Source: Asterias amurensis
Taxonomy: Eukaryota > Echinodermata > Asteroidea > Forcipulatida > Asteriidae
Length of the DNA: 64,000 nt
Reading direction: 5' to 3'
Assembly (NCBI RefSeq): GCF_032118995.1
Contig: NC_092667.1
Coordinates: 3,154,931 to 3,218,930, forward strand
Of this stretch, positions 20,318 through 31,189 are shown piece after piece. Position numbers and translations under genes: made by a program. The notes beneath the pieces are model-generated. The model did no database searches. It saw only the letters and a program-made list of their open reading frames with translations, and was not told where the DNA came from. How positions within the stretch are numbered: position 1 is the stretch's first letter; each line of letters begins with the position of its first letter.

Positions 20318-20921
20318 TAACTGTCACTAAATAGTACTAGCCTTTAAGAAGGAAAGTTAACTGGTTTAATTAAAACGGCAACTTCTTCCAAGCTACAAGT
20401 AACATTAATAACAAACAAATACACCTATAGGAACCTGGTTCCAATCACACCGGGGTCACAACTTGGATTGGGTTTTCAGTCCCTACTTGACTGTGGGGTT
20501 TTCCCTTGAATAAGTCTCTTGGGTTTTCAGTCCACATCTAAAACTGAAACTTCTTCTCTCCATTGTGTTCTTGGTTAGTACATGTATAATAAATAAGTTT
20601 GGTTTTCTGAGAGTTCTTGGCTGCAAAACCAGAATAAACGAAATGAAAAAACCCACAATAATAACATGAATATTTATAATGCGCAGGTATCCATCACACA
20701 AGATGCTCATGGCGCAAAACCGGAAAACCAATTAAAAGAAAAAAGTATAAATATATACAAAGCTACTACATGAACCTTATAGAAAAACATAATACTTTAT
20801 AGACTATAAGCTTGTGTGAACAACCATGTTTTGAGGATTTCCTTAATAAAACTACTCACATGGACATGTTGCGAATGATTTGAGGAATTTATTCCAAAGA
20901 AGAGGACCAGCAACGAAATGA

Positions 20922-21282
20922 AAATAATAATAATAATAACCCGTTTTATATAGCCATTTTCACACCCGGAGGGCGTCCCGAAGTGTTTCACATTATTACC
21001 CCTGGTCACTGGGCCTTAATTCCCTCCTTCAACCATCTCAGCTCCTTGGTGGGGGGAGTATTCAGCCTATGCAACATTAATATGTGCTACTCGACTAAAT
21101 CAATCACAAGAACCATCTCTGCCCTCACAGGTACCCATTTACCCCTGGGTGGAGAGAAGCAATTATAGTTAAGTATCTTGCTAAGGGACACAAATGTCAC
21201 GACCGGGATTCGAACTCACACTCTACTGAACCGAAGCACCAGAACTTGAGTTCCGTGCTCTTATCCGCTCGGCCATGACTGC
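20922..21282 (-). mobile_element. tRNA-Leu-derived SINE (copy 2)
   Basis: Duplicate of 10926-11290 with the tRNA-like head at about 21196-21279. Confidence 0.8.
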
Positions 21283-21344
21283 TAATCCCAAATATTACCC
21301 GCATTCATGCCCTTTTTGATACAACACAAGGTTCATTTGTGTAT

Positions 21345-23144
21345 TTACTTATTGTGATATATTTTAACTGATGTGTCTGTGGCCATGACCAGATCTCCAG
21401 CTGGTGTCAGTATTATACAATTGGGACGAGTCCACTTCAAAATACATCCGATGAAATTGCCTTTAGGACTGTAATGTTGGATCTCACCGTAAGATGTACC
21501 CCTTTCACATACAGCAATGTAGATCCTGCCATCCTTTTCATCACAACACATACCACTCGGACACCCAACTGGAAATGAACGATGAGGCAAACGTGTATTT
21601 ACTGAGAATACAATACCACCAAAGTAATCCAATGCTACTAACTTAACAACACCCATGTTAGTGTACAGATAGATGATCTGCTGTTTGTGGATGGTAAAGT
21701 GTCTACCGATTCCTGGTGCTGGCAGCTTTCTGATGAGGGATCCATCTGGTTCGTGTAAAGAGATCTCACTGTTTCTCCAGGAAACCACTGCTATCAGATT
21801 GTTTTCATCCACTGCAATGCATGATGGCCTGTTGACTCTGAACTGATGGATACAGCGATAATTGCCATTGAAGATTTTAACTTCTGTGTTATCTACAACA
21901 ATGAGCTCATCATTCTTGTTCACAGTCACTCTGCTTGGATGAATGAGACCTTTAATCGACAGCTCTTTTGGGAGGACCTTTGATTGGGCTCTGCTGTCGG
22001 CTGATATTTTGATCAAGCTTCTTCGCTTGAAATCACAGACAACAATGGTGCTATTGTGATAGGAAGCAACATCTGATGCACAGATGTTTTGTATTTGTCT
22101 ATTTATGTCCATGAACGTGGTTATTTCTGTAAATTTTGTCCAAGGTTTGTATGGTTGCTGTGTTGCCGCAGCACCAGCTGCATCTTCTAGCTCTAGTCTA
22201 TCTTTCATCACCAATCTCCCAAGTGATGTTTGATCATCTTCATAGTCTATGTAAGTCAACCCATTGGGCATGTTCATTGGTTGTATCTTTGTATGTGCTT
22301 GGAGGTTTTGTAAGAGCTCTTCAATGAGATTTAGATTCTCACAAAAGTTCAGTTCATCCATGAGTTGATTAACCATCTCTTCCGTATTATGTGCTTTTGT
22401 CACTTCAGTGTTATTTGTGGCGATTGCAGTTTCTATTTTAGAGGCTCGGTCTTTATAAGCCTGGGCCAATTCTACCATCAGTTTCTTTTCTTCCCCTCTT
22501 ATCCTTGCAGCCTCCTTGGCAATCTCCTCATTTGCCTTCTTGGAGATCTTTGCTTTGGTGGCAGCAAACATAGTGTCTAACAGCTTCTGACACATACCAA
22601 TGTCTTTCAAAGCGGTCATGAAATTATTGCGATGTTGTCCGACTTCTGCTAATATTGTTTTCGTTTTTTTCTTGCATTTGTCTAAAACCTCATTCAGTTC
22701 AGTGGCTGGATGCATTTTGTGATCCTTTGCAATGCAAGTTGTGCATATAAACTGTTTGCATGAGTCACAGTACATGATAACATCCATGTCAGTATGCTTG
22801 CTACATTTAGAAACAGACCCCTTACTACGTGGTTGAACTGCTTGTTGTTTTTGTAGTACACTTTCATGCTGTTCAATTTCATCTAACATAGAAGTTAACC
22901 TAAAGTCAGTTCGTAGTTCAACAACTCCTTTTCCAAACAGGAAAGTTTCAGCGCGACACACTGGGCATATAAGTGTTGGACTTGTGTGGTTAGTCTCTGC
23001 AAGTTGTTGGAGGCATTTCATGCAATAGGAATGAGAACACTCCAGCATTTTGGGCTCCTTGAAGCGATCTTTGCAGATTTGACATTCAAGATGTCTCTCA
23101 CTGATCTTTTGTAAGACTGACTCAACTGTTACTCTTTCAGCCAT
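21345..23144 (-). CDS. TRIM gene E: RING/B-box/coiled-coil/NHL-like propeller protein
   Basis: A 599 aa twin of gene C. RING at about 21-63 (CQIC, CSHSYC, CPVC), B-box at about 113-148, coiled coil, propeller. From the B-box to the stop I see only about two residue differences from C (ELAQAYKDR for ELDQAYKDR and KAHNTEE for KAQNTEE). Residues of about 40-112 are another matter: SYCMKCLQQLAETNHTSPTL and QAVQPRSKGS replace the gene C sequence, and this tract looks more like gene A. The zinc ligands are kept in spite of this. The splice acceptor of the coding exon is at 23180-23182. Confidence 0.92.
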   Translation of the reverse strand: MAERVTVESVLQKISERHLECQICKDRFKEPKMLECSHSYCMKCLQQLAETNHTSPTLICPVCRAETFLFGKGVVELRTDFRLTSMLDEIEQHESVLQKQQAVQPRSKGSVSKCSKHTDMDVIMYCDSCKQFICTTCIAKDHKMHPATELNEVLDKCKKKTKTILAEVGQHRNNFMTALKDIGMCQKLLDTMFAATKAKISKKANEEIAKEAARIRGEEKKLMVELAQAYKDRASKIETAIATNNTEVTKAHNTEEMVNQLMDELNFCENLNLIEELLQNLQAHTKIQPMNMPNGLTYIDYEDDQTSLGRLVMKDRLELEDAAGAAATQQPYKPWTKFTEITTFMDINRQIQNICASDVASYHNSTIVVCDFKRRSLIKISADSRAQSKVLPKELSIKGLIHPSRVTVNKNDELIVVDNTEVKIFNGNYRCIHQFRVNRPSCIAVDENNLIAVVSWRNSEISLHEPDGSLIRKLPAPGIGRHFTIHKQQIIYLYTNMGVVKLVALDYFGGIVFSVNTRLPHRSFPVGCPSGMCCDEKDGRIYIAVCERGTSYGEIQHYSPKGNFIGCILKWTRPNCIILTPAGDLVMATDTSVKIYHNK

Positions 23145-23179
23145 GTTGTATGAATATTGAAATAGTTTGAACTGTTAAC
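23145..23179 (-). other. 5' UTR start of the coding exon of TRIM gene E
   Basis: The acceptor GATTTACAG|GTTAACAG is as in gene C. Confidence 0.65.
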
Positions 23180-23430
23180 CTGTAAATCAGAAAAAAAAGA
23201 AATAATACCAACATCGAATTAACCTACTGTGGATTATTAGATTACAGGGTTTGGTTTTGGTGGTTTTTTGTTGTTGCTCTGTTTGGTCCACAAATACATG
23301 TATTTACATGTAATTTTTTTCATGTTTTGGCTGAACATTTGGCTAAGGAGTTACAGACACGGGTTCTGCGGGTTTGTGATAGGCAGGCTGGTGATAGGCT
23401 ATTACTAGTGCAGCCAGTCTATTTATGCAA

Positions 23431-23475
23431 TCTTTTGTAAGACTGACTCGACTGTTATTCTTTCAGCCATCTTGT
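23431..23475 (-). pseudogene. TRIM gene 5' remnant
   Basis: On the minus strand an ATG at 23475 opens about 14 codons reading MAERITVESVLQKI, then homology to genes B and D stops. Their upstream region continues in the other direction, so this is the end of a third, decayed copy of the 8.0-9.1 kb segment. Confidence 0.65.
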
Positions 23476-23610
23476 TTGATCGGTGAAAGAGCTTGAATTG
23501 TTAAGCTGAAAATTTAATGACAAATAAAAATAGATCAACTGTCCAATTGGTCTAGGGCATCAGACTCAAGTTCAGAATGCAGGTTCAAACATGTTCTTGA
23601 GTAGCGCACT

Positions 23611-23860
23611 TAAAGACAGTGGACACTATTGGCAATTGTCAAAGACCAGTTTTCGCACTTGGTGTATCTCAACATATACATAAAATAACAAACCTGTGAA
23701 AATTTGAGCTCAATCGGTCGTCGAAGTTGCGAGATAATAATGAAAGAAAAAAACACCCTTGTCACACGAAGTTGTGTGCTTTTACATGGTTGATTTCGAG
23801 ACCTCAAATTCTAAACTTGAGGTCTTGAAATCAAATTCGTGGAAAAATACTTTGAAACAC
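23611..23860. repeat. MITE family I, partial
   Basis: Left end AAAGACAGTGGACACTATTG is intact; the element breaks off after the internal GAGGTCTTGAAATCAAATTC word. Confidence 0.75.
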
Positions 23861-24173
23861 TGCCATTAACCATAAATTGCTTCTTTTGACGCAGTTGTCT
23901 AAGTTGGAAACATTGAGTGTTAATATGGCAATATGGACTACAATAATTGCATTTCAAGGCCCCTGATAAAGATGACATTTTCCTTGAGTTGGTGATGTTT
24001 TCAGATGTGTTTTATTCCACAAATAGTTTTACTACTTGAGTAAAGGGTCTGGTCATATTATGCATCTGTCCTGGATGTGTCTCTCAAAACAAATACAATG
24101 TTTCAGCCTTAAAATGTCTCATACAATCCTACTTTGGTTTCTTTTGACTTTACCTGTACTGATAATAACTTAC

Positions 24174-24250
24174 TTGAGTTGGAAGAAACCAAGACAATGG
24201 CTTGAAACAAAGCATCAAATCAAATGTTGAACATTGCAGAATTTCAATCA
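24174..24250 (-). other. Candidate 5' UTR exon of TRIM gene E
   Basis: On the minus strand CCAACTCAA|GTAAGT, with the donor at 24168-24173, matches the exons upstream of B, D and G. The intron to the gene E acceptor at 23182 would be about 990 bases and would contain the MITE and the TRIM remnant. Confidence 0.4.
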
Positions 24251-24587
24251 ACAATCTGTTGGACTATGGTAGAGTGACACACCTTGGTTGTTACTAGTTC
24301 AGTCTGACTATGGATGTGATGAATGTGGGCAAAACCAAAATCTATATTGAGTTCTTTGTTGTGGTTGAATGGAGTTTGAAAGACTTTTCGAAGGCTTTTA
24401 CAAAAAGTTATCAAGTGTGACAAGTTATTGGGTTTTGAAGGTTGCTGCGTTCATGTTAACTGGGTGTTTCTGGATTTTTCTATGTGGTTAGTGTTTCATA
24501 GGAATGTGCTGACTTGATTTATTTGTGTAATTTGTTAAAGGGAAGGTATATGTTTGGTTATAACTGGCCGGACGCATTTTGAGAATA

Positions 24588-24663
24588 ATAATAACAACGG
24601 AAATTCTTTTACAGCGCATTTCACAATAACTCTCATTAATGCCCTGATCATTGGGCCAATAAT
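24588..24663 (-). mobile_element. SINE fragment (tail portion)
   Basis: AAATTCTTTTACAGCGCATT through ATTGGGCC, preceded by an AATAAT tail, matches the 3' part of the neighbouring SINE. The tRNA head is missing. Confidence 0.55.
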
Positions 24664-24985
24664 AATGATAATAATAAAAAATAATAACAATAACAAATTC
24701 TTATATAGCTCATTTTACAATAACCGTATAAATGCCCTTTACATTAGTGCCCTGGTCATAGGGCCAATAACATCCCTTACTCTCAGCTGCCGGTAAGGCG
24801 CTTGTGGGTTTTCATACACAATATCAAGCTCTACCCATTGATACCGCTGGGAGAAGAGAAGCAATTATAGTAAAGTATCTTGCTCAAGGACACAAGTGTC
24901 GCGACCGGGATTCGAACCCACACTCTGCTGACTGCACCAGAACTTGAATTCGATGCTCTTAACCACTCAGCCATGACACTCTACA
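24664..24985 (-). mobile_element. tRNA-Leu-derived SINE
   Basis: The tail is an AATAAT/AACAAT repeat at 24664-24697. The head at about 24899-24982 has CCGGGATTCGAACCCACAC (B box) and CCAGAACTTGAATTCGATGC (anticodon region). It belongs to the family at 10926 but is clearly diverged. Confidence 0.75.
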
Positions 24986-24986
24986 A

Positions 24987-25185
24987 TAACAATCCTTTAT
25001 TCTGTCTCAGCCTTCTGGGAAGGTACAGTTAGGCAACCATAGCGCTCCAAAAGCTTTTAATCACAGTAAAGAATCTTGCTTAAGGATACAATTGCCACGA
25101 CCGGGATTCGAACCTACACTCCGATAACTTAACCACCAGAACTTGAATTTGATGCTCTTATCCACTTAGATATGACACCCTACAA
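24987..25185 (-). mobile_element. tRNA-Leu-derived SINE, internally shortened
   Basis: Head at about 25094-25182 (GACCGGGATTCGAACCTAC) with a shortened body. It lies directly behind the previous SINE, so three SINE pieces sit head to tail in 600 bases. Confidence 0.65.
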
Positions 25186-26090
25186 ATGCAATGTTAGACA
25201 GTTTTTTAAAAAACTTTGATCCATTATGTACATAATATTTAAATACACTGTAACCGTTTTGTATCCTCACAGGTGTTCTTCATGCTACCCAAGAGGCTCA
25301 TGGATGCTGAAGCTCCTTATCGTTGCAGCCCTTGACCTACAAGACCCTCCTAATAATCCCAGAGCAGATGGTGATGAATTTACCACTAGCAAAGCGAACT
25401 TTGCCAGAAAGCCATGTGTATTTATCAGGGTTTTTTGTGTGAAAATGCAACAAGGCTTGTGTACATCAATGCAATGAGTACAACCTTGTTTATTTATCAA
25501 ATTTTGCTCTAAAATGCAACAAGGCTAAAGCTTTGTTTACTTATCAAATTTAACATGAAAATGCAACTAGGATATAGCCTTAACAAATTTTACCGTTGAA
25601 GAAAAGATCTCATTGGAAGTTTCAAATCTTACTTTTTATTTATTGTAGTGAAAGAAAGACTACCAGCCTTTGATATAAGGCTGTTGTCTTTGAAAACAAT
25701 GGTTAGCAGTAAGCTAGTTTCTTGTAATACTTATTACACCACCGGCAAGTTTCAAATCTGACTTTATATTGTAATGAAAGAAAGACTACCAGCCTATGAT
25801 ATAAGGGCATTGTCTTGTTGAAAACAATGCTTTCTCGTACTTGAATCAATCAATGGCTTTGGTTACCAACTCTTGGCTGGATTGCGAAATCAAAATAATG
25901 GTTGTTTGACAACTTTGGTTTGTTGGGTCATATCTGTTGCTACTCAAACTTCGGAAAAAAATAATCTCTTGAAATTCTCCAAAATTTTCAGTTCTTGTCT
26001 TTAATAAAAATAAGACATTCGTTGTATGTGAACATAGCTGTTTGAAAGATTGATTAACTTGAATTTATTTAAAACATCTTATTTTTATTT
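25186..26090. other. Intergenic; degenerate satellite-like words
   Basis: 25480-25565 holds loose units of the form TTTATCAAATTTTGCTC, AAAATGCAACAAGGCT, the same words as the 48 bp minisatellite at 32-39 kb. A pair of related 90-base stretches (AAAGAAAGACTACCAGCC) occurs at 25650 and 25783. No supported gene was found. Confidence 0.4.
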
Positions 26091-26091
26091 T

Positions 26092-26283
26092 ATTTTTGGG
26101 GTTGAACACGGCAGTTAACGGTTGTATGGCTTCTGACTGGCACCCCCGAACAAAGACATTGACAAAATAGGGACACTGCCAATATAGGGCTAGATAGCTC
26201 AGTTGGTAGAGCGCCGGCACGTTAATCCGGAGGTCGTTGGTTCGAATCCCACTCTAGTCAATTCTTTGTTCAACCCCAAAAAT
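26092..26283. repeat. Short element with 16 bp perfect inverted ends around a tRNA-like gene
   Basis: ATTTTTGGGGTTGAAC at 26092-26107 is the exact inverse complement of GTTCAACCCCAAAAAT at 26268-26283. The tRNA-Asn-like sequence at 26188-26260 sits just inside the right end. The whole is 192 bp and looks like a mobile, MITE-like carrier of a tRNA-like module. Confidence 0.6.
26188..26260 (+). tRNA. tRNA-Asn-like sequence (anticodon GTT), probably part of a repeat
   Basis: All four arms can be drawn. The acceptor stem GGCTAGA pairs fully with TCTAGTC (one G-U), the D arm is GCTCAGTTGGTAGAGC, the anticodon loop ACGTTAA has GTT, and the T loop is TTCGAAT. A and B boxes are good. Faults: C in place of the invariant T at position 33, one mismatch at the base of the anticodon loop and one in the T stem. 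With the inverted repeats around it, a tRNA-derived repeat is more likely than a working tRNA gene. Confidence 0.5.
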
Positions 26284-26449
26284 CATTTACAAATTTACCC
26301 AGTCAGTTTCCTTGTGGTTTATATTGATATCTAAAACATCTTAAGTTACAATATTTTTCTTTAGCGAGTATTTTGTAATTTGCCTTAAAGTGTAAACTTG
26401 TGTGCATTCCTAAAGCGTGTTTGTATAGATTGTATTTATTATTATTTCT

Positions 26450-26765
26450 TTAAAGGCTCTACCTTTGTTAATTGTCAAAGACAAGTCGTCTCATTAGGTG
26501 TATCTCAACATATGCATAAAATAAAAAATCTGTGAACATTTGAACTCAATTGGTCATTGAGGTTTGGAGAAAATAATGAAGGAAAAAACACCCTCGTCAC
26601 ACAAGTGCTTTCAGATGCTTGAATTTGTGACCTCAACTGATGTCTCGAATTCAGTTAAAATATTTAAGTGAGAAATTACTTCTTTCACAAAAACTACCTC
26701 ACTGTAGTTTTTATGCCAACAATTTTATTTAGTTATTACCAACGGTGTCCGGTGCCTTTGACTGA
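26450..26765. repeat. MITE family I, diverged
   Basis: Runs from TTGTCAAAGACAAGTCGTCT to ACCAACGGTGTCCGGTGCCT. It has more substitutions than the other copies, so it is an older insertion. Confidence 0.65.
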
Positions 26766-27055
26766 AGTCTACGGTAAAATATGGTCTATTGAAACAGTTA
26801 CAGTTTGTGGCTGTTAAATAAACAATTTCAAGATAAGGCTAAATGTTATTGTTTGAAATAATAATAATAATATTAATCAATATTAATCATCACTAGTTGT
26901 ATTATAGTATATCTGTTACCCTCTGGTAGGTCCCCTTTAAAATCAAATAACAAAAAGCCTAATGTTGCCATTATCTGTCATATTTATACAAAGATGCTCA
27001 TAAGTTGTAAACTTTGAATACCCTATGACTCGAGAAATGGCACACGATTATTGCT

Positions 27056-27436
27056 TAAAGCCAGTGGACACTATTGGTAATTGTCAAAGCCTTCACAGTT
27101 GGTGTGTCTCAACATATGCATAAAATAACAAACCTGTGAAAATTTGAGCTCAATCGGTCATCGAACTTGCGAGATAAAAATGAAAGAAAAAACACCCTTG
27201 TCACACGAAGTTGTGTGCGTTTAGATGGTTGATTTCGAGACCTCAAGTTCTAAACTTGAGGTCTTGAAACCAAATTCGTGGAAAATTACTTCTTTCTCGA
27301 AAACTATGGCACCTCAGAGAGAGCTGTTTCTCACAATGTTTTATATCATCAACCTCTCCCCATTACTCGTCACCAAGAAAGGTTTTATGCTAATAATTAT
27401 TTTGAGTAATTACCAATAGTGTCTACTGCCTTTAAT
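27056..27436. repeat. MITE family I, full length
   Basis: Both ends are clear: AAAGCCAGTGGACACTATTG on the left and CAATAGTGTCTACTGCCTTT on the right. It holds the internal inverted pair GACCTCAAGTTC / AACTTGAGGTC. It is 381 bp and non-coding. Confidence 0.85.
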
Positions 27437-28030
27437 GATGGTGGTATGTGTACCTTGAATGAAGATGGTACACCAAGTTGTTGCTTTCCCTCTAACCTAC
27501 AAGTCAACTGTTTAAATTACATGAGTAGCTTTAATCTTTTTACAATGATTAAATAGTGTATAAATTGTCAGACTCAAACATTTCGGTTATTCTTTATGTA
27601 ATAATACGCCTTAAGAACATCTGATATTAAATTTATTATATTCTTCAAATCAAGTTTTGTTTCCCTTTTGTTTGAATGAAGACATTTATGTTGACGCATT
27701 GGATATTTTGGATTACTACTTAATGCCCAGTCTTAGTATATAAAACACCAATGCTTCATCATAACTATTTAGGCTCCCCCAACGCATTCCCAACCAACCC
27801 CCTCGATGAAGCCCCGCCCTTCCTACCTCCGAATCTGCTTAGATATTGTTCTTTTTGAGAGTGAATTCCGTTTGAAAACACAAAACCCCTTTTAAAACCT
27901 TCCATAGGCCTACTTCCCTTTCACATTTTCAACAGAAAAGTCACTTTGTATTAGTTTGTTCGTAGTTACTTATTAATTCATCCCTATTGACGAGTCGTGT
28001 CCTTACAACCCCCCCCCAAACAAAATGTGT
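27437..28030. other. Intergenic, nothing supported
   Basis: AT-rich unique sequence changing to C-rich stretches (28010-28018 is a C run) ahead of the CpG-containing promoter. No ORF or splice signal convinces me. Confidence 0.4.
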
Positions 28031-28037
28031 ACAGTAT

Positions 28038-28135
28038 ATGCAAATTAGTGGTGACACGTCGCGACGGCGGCCTACGTCAGTGGTCTACGTAGGCCTACGT
28101 CATGGAAATCGCCGCCATATTGGAAAGAAAATGGC
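28038..28135 (+). promoter_or_regulatory. Candidate promoter with octamer, two CRE-like sites and a YY1-like site
   Basis: In under 100 bases are ATGCAAAT (28038-28045), TACGTCA twice (28073-28079 and 28096-28102), several CpGs in an otherwise CpG-poor region, and GCCGCCATATTGG (28111-28123), whose complement fits the YY1 consensus AANATGGCGGC. YY1 sites of this type often lie just downstream of the transcription start. A good splice donor follows at 28222. The palindrome CTACGTAGGCCTACGTCA adds local symmetry. Confidence 0.5.
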
Positions 28136-29369
28136 TGAAGGCTGAAAAAGACTCTTGTCGCTGCAAGTTTTTCACATGTTATTAACAATTCAGCGGGCGA
28201 ACCTTCTACAAAGATAGCGAGGTAAGTTTGTAAAACTGTATAGCTTCTCTGGGGGACTTCCTGGTGTGAATATTGGTGTGTGAAACGGTCAAAATGATGC
28301 AAACATACGTGCTTCCTGTCGTCGAAGCGGCAAGTTTGAAATGCACGTGAAAAAATCGGCAAGGAAAAACAATTCAGCTGTTTTAAGACTTCATGACTTC
28401 TGTCTTGAGAAAATGCTAGCGTAAAATCAATACTGTGATACATAGCGATGGAAAACGTGTCTGGTCTTTTTTTGTTGGGGGGGGGGGGTTAGAAGGTGCT
28501 AGGACTGGGGGGAGGGGGGGCGTCGGCGAAACAAAAAAAATGAGGCAAATAATTAGTAATCACTATCATCAACACTACATGACTACATGACTATGACCAT
28601 GGCTTTGAACATGTTTTAAGCCTACCTAGGACTAGGTTACAGGTTGTAAGAAAGAAAAATTAGAGATACTGACTTAAAATATTTCTTCTCATTATTATTA
28701 TTCTATTACAACTCTACTATGAAATTGGGCCTAGGTCTGAGGTACAGGTAGGGGTCTAATATTTTGGACCTCCTTAACGCTATACGTTTTTAAAATCGGC
28801 ATTGATAGGTGAAAGTTTTCAACCGTTCGTCATCAATAACTAAAATTTCCTTTGTACTACATTCCCGAAACTTTCACCACACACTCAATATACATTCATG
28901 ATGCTTGTATGGCCTTTTTGTTGAGTTAAATTAAAAAACATCTTCAAAAATAGACATTTTCTGCTCGGTACTCACTGTTGTTTTTCTGCCACATCGCACA
29001 GAATTTTGACTTTTCAATATATGCTCAACGCTTTATCTTTTGGTCACTTGGCTACCAGGCGCTGTACACGTGGGCACCAGCCTACTCGCTTGCTGAACTG
29101 CCGAGCCACGACCGAGTTGGACTAAACCATTCTGTAGAAGGGGTGTTATGCGGCAGTGCGTGTGCGCTATATTAGTGAACGGCGGGCATCGTAAGCGGAC
29201 AGGCTTGTGGATTTATCAAATTTTGCGCAACAATTTGTACAAGGCTAGTCTTGTCTATCAAATTTTTCCCGAAAGTGTGTACAAGGCTTGTGTAGTTATC
29301 AAATTTTGCCTACACTGTTTACATATTTCAAGTTCTGTTTTATATGTACGGAAATGAAAGCTAATTAAT

Positions 29370-29640
29370 TTTCACACTTTGCGTTTAATGCAGAAAGATG
29401 TACAGCCACACCAACCCATGCACCGAGGACCAAGAACCCGTCCAAGAATTAACCAAGAGGCATAATCACCACTCATCATGGGAGTGTAAAGACCAACAAA
29501 TGGTCTAAATTCAAGGTAATGAGAGACTCTTATAGACAGTCCTTTTGTTCACAGTTCTCGCTAGTAGTGCGCATACTCAGGCCTACATGTGCAATACTGA
29601 GCATGTGCGCGCATGGTCAGAGACATAAAAAAGGACATCT
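29370..29640. repeat. Direct repeat carrying exon 2, left copy
   Basis: Exon 2 with its acceptor, donor and about 125 bases of downstream intron (TCCTTTTGTTCACAGTT, CAATACTGAGCATGTG) is repeated at 29940-30190. Confidence 0.65.
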
Positions 29641-29939
29641 TTCATATGTTATAGCTATAACTTCTAAGTGGAAAGAAAGTCGTGATACAAATGTTATTTT
29701 TGGTGTCATGTCCATGTTTGCTTGGAATTGCCCATCTTAGTTGCTGCAATCAAATAATCATGCAAGTCTAAGATACAAGAATATGCAGAAAAATACCATA
29801 ACCATATTTTTCTATGTAGTAAAGAGCACTGCTACATGAAGTATTATTTAGTTCAATGTTTCTCAAACAGTTTCAAAACATTTTAAGGGATTTCATTATT
29901 GTACCTAACGCCTGTTTAACAAAGTAAAGATTGCATTTT

Positions 29940-30190
29940 GATTTCACACTTTGCGTTTTGTACAGATAGATGTACAGGCACACCAACCCATGCATCCACC
30001 AAGAACCCGTCCAAGTAACCAAGAGGCATTATCACCACTCATCATGGGAGATGAAGACGAACAAATGGTCTAAATTCAAGGTATGAGAGACTTTTAGACA
30101 AACCTTTTGTTCACAGTTTCACAGTGTGCTCAGGCCTTGGTGTGCAATACTGAGCATGTGTTCTCACGCTCAGAGACACAAACAAGGGAT
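29940..30190. repeat. Direct repeat carrying exon 3, right copy
   Basis: Partner of 29370-29640. Both splice sites are intact. The stop that closes the MYSHTNPC frame in exon 2 is absent here, leaving the frame open to the donor. Confidence 0.65.
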
Positions 30191-31189
30191 GTTATATTAT
30201 TTGCCACCAGCATCTCAAAAGTCTCCCAGTTATACTCAAAATTTATTTTTGGATGTCCTCTAAATTCCAAGTAAGCTTCATGAAAGATGTTGATTCTGGG
30301 TGGGGTATTTAATTACACCAAGCATCATTAGCCTCCCATAGTTTGACAGTGTCTAAGCCCCCATGGTACACCCATGAATAAAATCCATGTGCATGTATGT
30401 ACCTTTAAAAATGAAAGGCATTATGGTCCCTTAACCAATCCCCCCCCCCTCCCCAACAGTGGAAAGCAATGTCGCCCCTGTGTGGATTGTCCCACCCCCT
30501 GCAGGATGAAAAGGCTAAATTTGAAACTGAAATATAGTGCTTGCAATGGTGTACTTAACTACAAGATTATAAGTGCTTTTGCGATACTCTGTTCAATCAG
30601 GTTATTAAACGAAGACTAATGCAAGAATAATTGCCTTGTTTTACATAAGAACCAACTGCGAGGTGGCATAACAACCACATCTCTTAAGGGACCCATGTCA
30701 TCCATGAAGCAGCAACAGTGTCAGTTCGCTAGCAAGGCCAACGCACCCAGGGAGATTCAAGCTCAACTGAATGGAGGGCTGAGGTGGATATGTTGAGGTA
30801 CGTAATCAACTTTATTTATAAAAATATTTTGCAGCATGCAACTTTTAAGAAGAAAAAAAAGTGTTCATGCAGCAGATTGTCTTTTGAAGAGTTTAGTACA
30901 AACTATTAAAGATAACCTAGTTCCTAAGAGCATTTCGATTTCAGATGTATGGTTATATTTTGTGTGCAAAATGTTTCACTATAATTTGGAACACAAAGTA
31001 GTAGTGTGACTGAATGTGAAGGTCGAGAATTGGTTTGTCATCATCACAAATTACTCTAACTTCACCTATACAGGCTTTTACTTCTTCTAGTTCAAATACG
31101 GCAAACTTTAATACCAAGAAATAGCTTTAAGCTAAAACAATAAGTAACCTTTACTCAACACCAGTATTTTTTTACACACTTTGGAAAAA

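Larger units (their letters stand above)
13315..23307. repeat. 10 kb tandem duplication, copy 2
   Basis: Second copy of 2826-13314, about 9,993 bp long. It lacks the block equivalent to 5681-6179. The junction with copy 1 is sharp (TATTTATC then ATGGCTAAACC), and the far end at 23307 gives way to unrelated sequence. It carries TRIM genes D and E. Confidence 0.9.
23476..24460. repeat. Diverged third copy of the TRIM B/D upstream region
   Basis: Scattered blocks match 8050-9000 in order: GACAAATAAAAATAGATCAA, then TTGACGCAGTTGTCTAAGT, then the first-exon block at 24174, then AATCTGTTGGACTATGGTAG. A family I MITE interrupts it at 23611-23860. This copy is older than the two 10 kb copies. Confidence 0.65.

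Noticed and set aside
25274-25360. Possible exon after the acceptor ATCCTCACAG
   Set aside because: The frame that would follow closes early, no donor fits well and no copy exists elsewhere in the window.
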